Positions 34,622 to 39,038 of a stretch of 39,038 nt of DNA are shown here, one piece after another (the first letter of the stretch is position 1; every line of letters begins with the position of its first letter). Source of the DNA: Salinicola endophyticus. Its GTDB lineage: Bacteria > Pseudomonadota > Gammaproteobacteria > Pseudomonadales > Halomonadaceae. The notes below the pieces were generated by a model. It saw only the letters and a list, made by a program, of their open reading frames with translations. It ran no database searches and was not told the origin of the DNA. Location: the NCBI RefSeq assembly GCF_003206575.1, contig NZ_PZJO01000004.1, positions 497,881-536,918 of the forward strand, in the 5' to 3' direction. A program made the translations under genes and the position numbers.

Positions 34622-34983
34622 GTCTGCTGCTCGAGCGTGAGGACGCCACGCTGGAGGTGGTCGAGGGTAACGTGCTGACCATCCGCGGCGAGGCGGACTT
34701 CGACAGTGCCGGCCCGCTGGCCCAGGCGGGTCGGCACTGGCTGGGCGCTCAGCCGGCGGAGACCCAGGTCTCGTTCGATCTGACCGCGGTGGAGGTCGCC
34801 AGCAGTGCCGTGCTCAGCGTGCTGCTGGTCTGGGTGCGTAGCGTGCAGAAGCACTCGCTGCACCTGGAGCGGGTGGCGCTCTCGCGTCCGCTGCGCCGGC
34901 TGATGGATATCACCGAGCTGGGGCCACTGCTGCCGGCCCGTGAAACCACCTGCCGCGAAGACGAGGCGCCCGCCTCGCCCTGA
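34618..34983 (+). CDS. mlaB: STAS-domain protein MlaB
   Basis: A 121-residue STAS protein that binds MlaF and is needed for activity of the complex. The STAS pattern is present: EADFDSAGPLAQAG, VSFDLTAVEVASSAVLSVLLVWVR and the ending DITELGPLLPA. It starts at a GTG overlapping the mlaC stop (GTGA). It is longer than E. coli MlaB (97) because of a charged C-terminal tail. A strong hairpin follows 22 bases after the stop. Confidence 0.9.
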   Translation: MSLLLEREDATLEVVEGNVLTIRGEADFDSAGPLAQAGRHWLGAQPAETQVSFDLTAVEVASSAVLSVLLVWVRSVQKHSLHLERVALSRPLRRLMDITELGPLLPARETTCREDEAPASP

Positions 34984-35004
34984 AGTCGCCTCGCGGGATA
35001 GGCG

Positions 35005-35033
35005 GAGACGCGGCGCCCCGGCGCTCGCGTCTC
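35005..35033 (+). terminator. Terminator-like hairpin after mlaB
   Basis: GAGACGCG-GCGCC-CC-GGCGC-t-CGCGTCTC folds into a 13-bp stem with one bulge, 21 bases after the mlaB stop, followed by pyrimidine-rich TATCTCTCTTCC. Likely terminates mlaFEDCB, though a clean T tract is absent. Confidence 0.55.
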
Positions 35034-35082
35034 TATCTCTCTTCCTTGCCTGCCTGTTGCGGCCCCGCCGTTGCTGTCGTTC

Positions 35083-35137
35083 TGGCTTGCATCGTTGTTG
35101 CCTGCCTGTGGCATCGCCAGGGCGGGGCGATTGCCGC
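35083..35137 (+). repeat. 55-bp direct repeat, copy 1 (hairpin, no T tract)
   Basis: 49 of 55 bases match copy 2, 112 bases downstream. The core GCCTGCCTGTGGC-ATC-GCCAGGGCGGGGC folds into a stem with a 3-base loop, but the T tract of copy 2 is replaced by GATTG. Confidence 0.8.
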
Positions 35138-35194
35138 ACCTTGAAGAGGGGCGCTTGCGCCACGCGGAAATCGCCCTCGCGTTTATCATCTTGA

Positions 35195-35249
35195 TGGCTT
35201 GCATCGTTTTTGCCTGCCTATGGCGTCGCCAGGGCGGGGCTTTTTCCGC
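35195..35249 (+). repeat. 55-bp direct repeat, copy 2 (contains a T-tract terminator)
   Basis: Second copy of the 55-base element. Differences from copy 1 fall at positions 15, 26, 31, 47, 48 and 51. The differences at 47, 48 and 51 complete the TTTTT run behind the hairpin. Confidence 0.8.
35212..35245 (+). terminator. Intrinsic terminator in repeat copy 2
   Basis: A 12-bp stem (with two bulges and some G-U pairs) around a GTC loop runs 35212-35240 and is followed directly by TTTTT at 35241-35245. This is the most typical intrinsic terminator in the window, 61 bases before ibaG. Confidence 0.6.
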
Positions 35250-35306
35250 TACCATGTGGCGCTTTCCCTGCGCATCCGGCGCAGCAGTCATACGGGAGCC
35301 GAGTCT

Positions 35307-35561
35307 ATGCAACCCAGCGACGTCAAACGTCTGCTCGAAGATCGAATCGACGGCTGTGAATTCCATATCCAGGGCGAAGGCTGCAACTTCCAGGTCGTCG
35401 CCGTGGGCGAGGTCTTTGCCGGCCTCAACAAGGTCAAGAGCCAGCAGTTGATCTATGGCGCACTCTCCGACGAGATCGCTTCGGGCGCGCTGCACGCCAT
35501 CACCATCAAGACCTTTACCCCGGCGCAGTGGGCCGAGGCGCCGGAAAACGCGGGGTTCTGA
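35307..35561 (+). CDS. ibaG: BolA-family protein IbaG
   Basis: An 84-residue BolA-like protein (MQPSDVKRLLEDRIDG start, conserved central VKSQQLIYGALSDEI and C-terminal ALHAITIKTFTPAQW with the family His). IbaG binds Fe-S clusters with monothiol glutaredoxin and is linked to acid response and envelope homeostasis. The frame extends upstream but the ATG at 35307 has GGGAG upstream and begins the conserved region. It sits between mla and murA, its usual place. Confidence 0.93.
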   Translation: MQPSDVKRLLEDRIDGCEFHIQGEGCNFQVVAVGEVFAGLNKVKSQQLIYGALSDEIASGALHAITIKTFTPAQWAEAPENAGF

Positions 35562-35635
35562 TCGCGTCCGCTGCCGCGGCGGCGGATACGCTTTCGTCAC
35601 GGTCGGTCACCTGGCCACTTCTTTTCGATCTATAG

Positions 35636-36907
<1,272 letters not shown>

Positions 36908-36924
36908 CCGGGTGTAGAGATACC

Positions 36925-37572
36925 ATGAGCGATCAACTGATTCTCGCGCTCTCCAAGGGGCGCATTCTCGAAGAGACGCTGCCGCTGCTGGCGGATGCCG
37001 GGGTGGTGCCGGCGGACGACTTCGGCAAGAGCCGCAAGCTGTTGTTCGATACCAACCTGCCCGACGTCAAGCTGGTGGTGATCCGCGCGGTGGATGTGCC
37101 CACCTATGTACAGCTGGGCGCGGCCGATCTCGGCGTGGCGGGCAAGGACGTCCTGCTCGAGCATGGCGCCGAAGGGCTCTACGAGCCGCTGGATCTGGAG
37201 ATCTCGCGCTGCCGGCTGATGACCGCCGGGATCGTCGGCGCCCAGCCGACGCACGCGCGGCGCCGGGTGGCGACGAAGTTCGTCGAGGTCGCACGCCGCT
37301 ATTATGCCGAGCAGGGCATCCAGGCCGAGGTGATCAAGCTCTACGGCGCCATGGAGCTGGCGCCGCTGATGAATCTGGCCGACGAGATCGTGGATATCGT
37401 CGACACCGGCAATACCCTGCGTGCCAATGGCATGGAGCCGCGTGAGCTGATCGAGGAGATCAGTACTCGACTGGTGGTCAACAAGGCCTCGATGACCATG
37501 AAGCATGCGCGCCTGAAACCGCTGATCGAACGCCTGCGTGGCGCCGTCAGCGCCCGCCGCGAGAGCGCCTGA
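36925..37572 (+). CDS. hisG: ATP phosphoribosyltransferase catalytic subunit HisG (short form)
   Basis: At 215 residues this is the short HisG, which lacks the C-terminal regulatory domain of the 299-residue E. coli enzyme and requires HisZ as a partner. It catalyses ATP + PRPP to phosphoribosyl-ATP, the first step of histidine synthesis. [31 protein letters not shown] and [17 protein letters not shown] are typical. The ATG at 36925 begins conserved sequence; the open frame upstream overlaps murA and is a shadow. hisZ is not in the window. Confidence 0.95.
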   Translation: MSDQLILALSKGRILEETLPLLADAGVVPADDFGKSRKLLFDTNLPDVKLVVIRAVDVPTYVQLGAADLGVAGKDVLLEHGAEGLYEPLDLEISRCRLMTAGIVGAQPTHARRRVATKFVEVARRYYAEQGIQAEVIKLYGAMELAPLMNLADEIVDIVDTGNTLRANGMEPRELIEEISTRLVVNKASMTMKHARLKPLIERLRGAVSARRESA

Positions 37573-37639
37573 TCCTGAGTGATGTGCCGTGCGTCCGTGC
37601 CGACGGCCGGGTGCAGGCAATGACCGAGAGAGTGAATCG

Positions 37640-38950
37640 ATGAGCCAAACTCCGACCATCGCCCGCCTGAACACGCGGGATGCCGACTTCGATGCGCGCC
37701 TCGACGCGCTGCTGGCCTGGGAGGGCGTGTCCGATCATTCGGTGGCGGCACGGGTCGACGAAATCCTGGCGGCGGTGCGCCAGCGGGGCGACGCCGCGCT
37801 GATCGAATACACCCAGCGCTTCGACCGGTTGACCCTCTCCAGCGCCGCCGATCTCGAACTCGCCGGCGAGCGCCTGGCTGCGGCCTACGCCGGGCTGCCG
37901 GACGCGCAGCGCGACGCCCTCAGCCATGCCGCGGAGCGCATCCGCAGCTACCACGAGCAGCAGAAGCCCGGCTCCTGGCACTACGAGGAGGCCGACGGCA
38001 CGCTGCTGGGGCAGAAGGTCACGCCGCTCGAGCGGGTGGGTATCTATGTGCCCGGCGGCAAGGCGGCCTATCCCTCCTCGGTGCTGATGAATGCGATTCC
38101 GGCCCAGGTCGCCGGGGTGGCGGAGATCGTCATGGTGGTGCCGACCCCCGATGGCGTGGTCAACGAGCTGGTGCTGGCGGCGGCACACCTGGCCGGCGTG
38201 CACCGGGTCTTCTGCGTCGGTGGCGCCCAGGCGGTTGCGGCGCTCGCCTACGGCACCGAGAGCGTGCCGCGGGTGGACAAGATCGTCGGCCCCGGCAACA
38301 TCTACGTGGCCACCGCCAAGCGTGCGGTGTTCGGGCAGGTGGGTATCGATATGATCGCCGGGCCCTCGGAGATTCTGGTCGTCTCCGATGGCGGTACCGA
38401 TCCCGAGTGGCTGGCGCTGGATCTGTTCTCCCAGGCCGAGCACGACGAAGATGCCCAGGCCATTCTGGTGACCTGGGATGCCGAGCACCTGGAAGCGGTA
38501 CACGCCGCCATCGAGCGTCTGCTGCCGACCCTGGAGCGCGCCGAGATCATTCGTCAGTCGCTGTCGCGGCGCGGAGCCCTGGTGCTGTGCGACGGGCCCG
38601 AGCAAGCGGTGGCCCTGGTCGACCGCATCGCCCCCGAGCATCTGGAGCTGTCGGTAGCCGCACCGCGCGAGATGGCCGAGCAGGTGCGCCATGCCGGTGC
38701 CATCTTCATGGGCCGCTACACCGCCGAGGCGCTGGGTGACTACTGCGCCGGCCCCAACCACGTGCTGCCGACGTCGGGCACGGCGCGTTTCTCCTCGCCG
38801 TTGGGGGTCTACGACTTCCAGAAGCGTTCGTCGCTGATCGAGTGCTCGGCCGCCGGTGCCGACCGCCTGGGGCGTACCGCCTCGGTGCTGGCCCGGGGTG
38901 AGTCGCTCACCGCCCACGCACGCTCGGCGGAGAGCCGCTGGCAGCGTTGA
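37640..38950 (+). CDS. hisD: Histidinol dehydrogenase HisD
   Basis: A 436-residue zinc enzyme that makes the last two oxidations to histidine. Zinc ligands Q265, H268 (SQAEHDEDA) and D367 ([12 protein letters not shown]), the catalytic pair E333-H334 (IAPEHLELS) and [12 protein letters not shown] are all visible. The frame extends upstream of 37640, but the ATG there has GAGAGAGTG before it and gives family length (434 in E. coli). It follows hisG by 67 bases. Confidence 0.96.
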   Translation: MSQTPTIARLNTRDADFDARLDALLAWEGVSDHSVAARVDEILAAVRQRGDAALIEYTQRFDRLTLSSAADLELAGERLAAAYAGLPDAQRDALSHAAERIRSYHEQQKPGSWHYEEADGTLLGQKVTPLERVGIYVPGGKAAYPSSVLMNAIPAQVAGVAEIVMVVPTPDGVVNELVLAAAHLAGVHRVFCVGGAQAVAALAYGTESVPRVDKIVGPGNIYVATAKRAVFGQVGIDMIAGPSEILVVSDGGTDPEWLALDLFSQAEHDEDAQAILVTWDAEHLEAVHAAIERLLPTLERAEIIRQSLSRRGALVLCDGPEQAVALVDRIAPEHLELSVAAPREMAEQVRHAGAIFMGRYTAEALGDYCAGPNHVLPTSGTARFSSPLGVYDFQKRSSLIECSAAGADRLGRTASVLARGESLTAHARSAESRWQR

Positions 38951-38977
38951 GGCACAGCCAGCGGTGCCAGGGTTTTT
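38951..38977 (+). terminator. Terminator candidate after hisD
   Basis: GGCAC-8 bases-GTGCC starts directly after the hisD stop and is followed by AGGGTTTTT. The stem is short (5 bp), so strength is doubtful. Confidence 0.4.
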
Positions 38978-38978
38978 A

Positions 38979-39015
38979 CGCAAAGGGTTTTTTGCGAAAG
39001 CGCTTTTTGCGAAAA
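38979..39015. repeat. AT-rich tandem word TTTTTTGCGAAA with hairpins at the window end
   Basis: CGCAAA-GGGTTT-TTTGCG (38979-38996) is a hairpin, and AAAGCGCTTT (38997-39006) is a palindrome. The word TTTTTGCGAAA occurs twice in 28 bases. The window ends 23 bases later with no further gene start visible. Confidence 0.45.
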
Positions 39016-39038
39016 GAAGGTCCAACGCGATTGCCGCC

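Larger units (their letters stand above)
34984..35306. other. 323-bp mlaB-ibaG intergenic region with stacked terminator-like hairpins
   Basis: No convincing ORF lies here. It holds a 13-bp hairpin at 35005-35033, two copies of a 55-bp sequence (35083-35137 and 35195-35249) each containing a hairpin, a partial third copy near 35045-35060, and a leader hairpin (35268-35284) just before ibaG. A TATCAT -10-like word at 35184-35189 lies just before the second copy. Confidence 0.7.

Noticed and set aside
35199-35306. 36-codon upstream extension of ibaG through the terminator repeat
   Set aside because: It would translate through an intrinsic terminator hairpin, and the encoded residues are not BolA-like; ATG 35307 has its own ribosome site.
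37547-39025. 492-residue minus-strand ORF opposite hisD
   Set aside because: Antisense shadow of hisD; its start lies in the AT-rich repeat patch and shows no recognisable domain.

Overview
The window is high-GC gammaproteobacterial chromosome. Gene content and order look like a halophilic member of the Halomonadaceae (Halomonas, Kushneria or Salinicola type), but that assignment is inference from protein character and synteny; no rRNA or other marker is present. From about 6.3 kb onward the genes follow a block known from Pseudomonas: gatCAB, mreBCD-maf-rng-yhdP, tldD-darP-pmbA, ptsO-rapZ-ptsN-hpf-rpoN, lptBAC-kdsD, mlaFEDCB-ibaG-murA-hisG-hisD. Two members expected from that comparison are missing: kdsC between kdsD and lptC, and a nitrilase-family gene between yhdP and tldD. 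A POT-family peptide transporter and a hotdog thioesterase sit between pmbA and ptsO.

1-6.3 kb, plus strand: the end of a type VI secretion (T6SS) effector locus. It runs from the 3' end of vgrG, through a DUF4123 adaptor and a 1186-residue VasX-like pore-forming effector, to an overlapping secreted Sel1-repeat protein that is the best candidate for its immunity factor. Base composition falls sharply within the last part of the effector gene and stays low through the Sel1 gene, which suggests the toxin tail and immunity gene were exchanged as a unit. A small two-helix membrane protein follows, then a strong palindrome that separates the locus from gatB.

6.8-10.1 kb, minus strand: the gatC-gatA-gatB operon for tRNA-dependent amidation. 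10.3-19.2 kb, plus strand: cell-shape genes mreBCD, the nucleotide pyrophosphatase maf, RNase G and the large envelope lipid-transport protein YhdP. 19.3-24.3 kb: tldD, darP (opposite strand), pmbA (tldE) and the peptide transporter.

24.3-31.6 kb, minus strand: read in transcription order, this is kdsD-lptC-lptA-lptB (LPS precursor and LPS export), then rpoN-hpf-ptsN-rapZ-ptsO (sigma-54, ribosome hibernation, nitrogen phosphotransferase system), then a thioesterase. The 417-bp rpoN-lptB interval holds a good sigma-54 -24/-12 match pointing at rpoN and a large nested inverted-repeat structure.

31.8-38.95 kb, plus strand: the mlaFEDCB phospholipid transport operon, a 323-bp interval with stacked terminator-like hairpins including a 55-bp direct duplication, then ibaG-murA-hisG-hisD. 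No tRNA, rRNA, CRISPR array, insertion sequence or prophage gene was seen.
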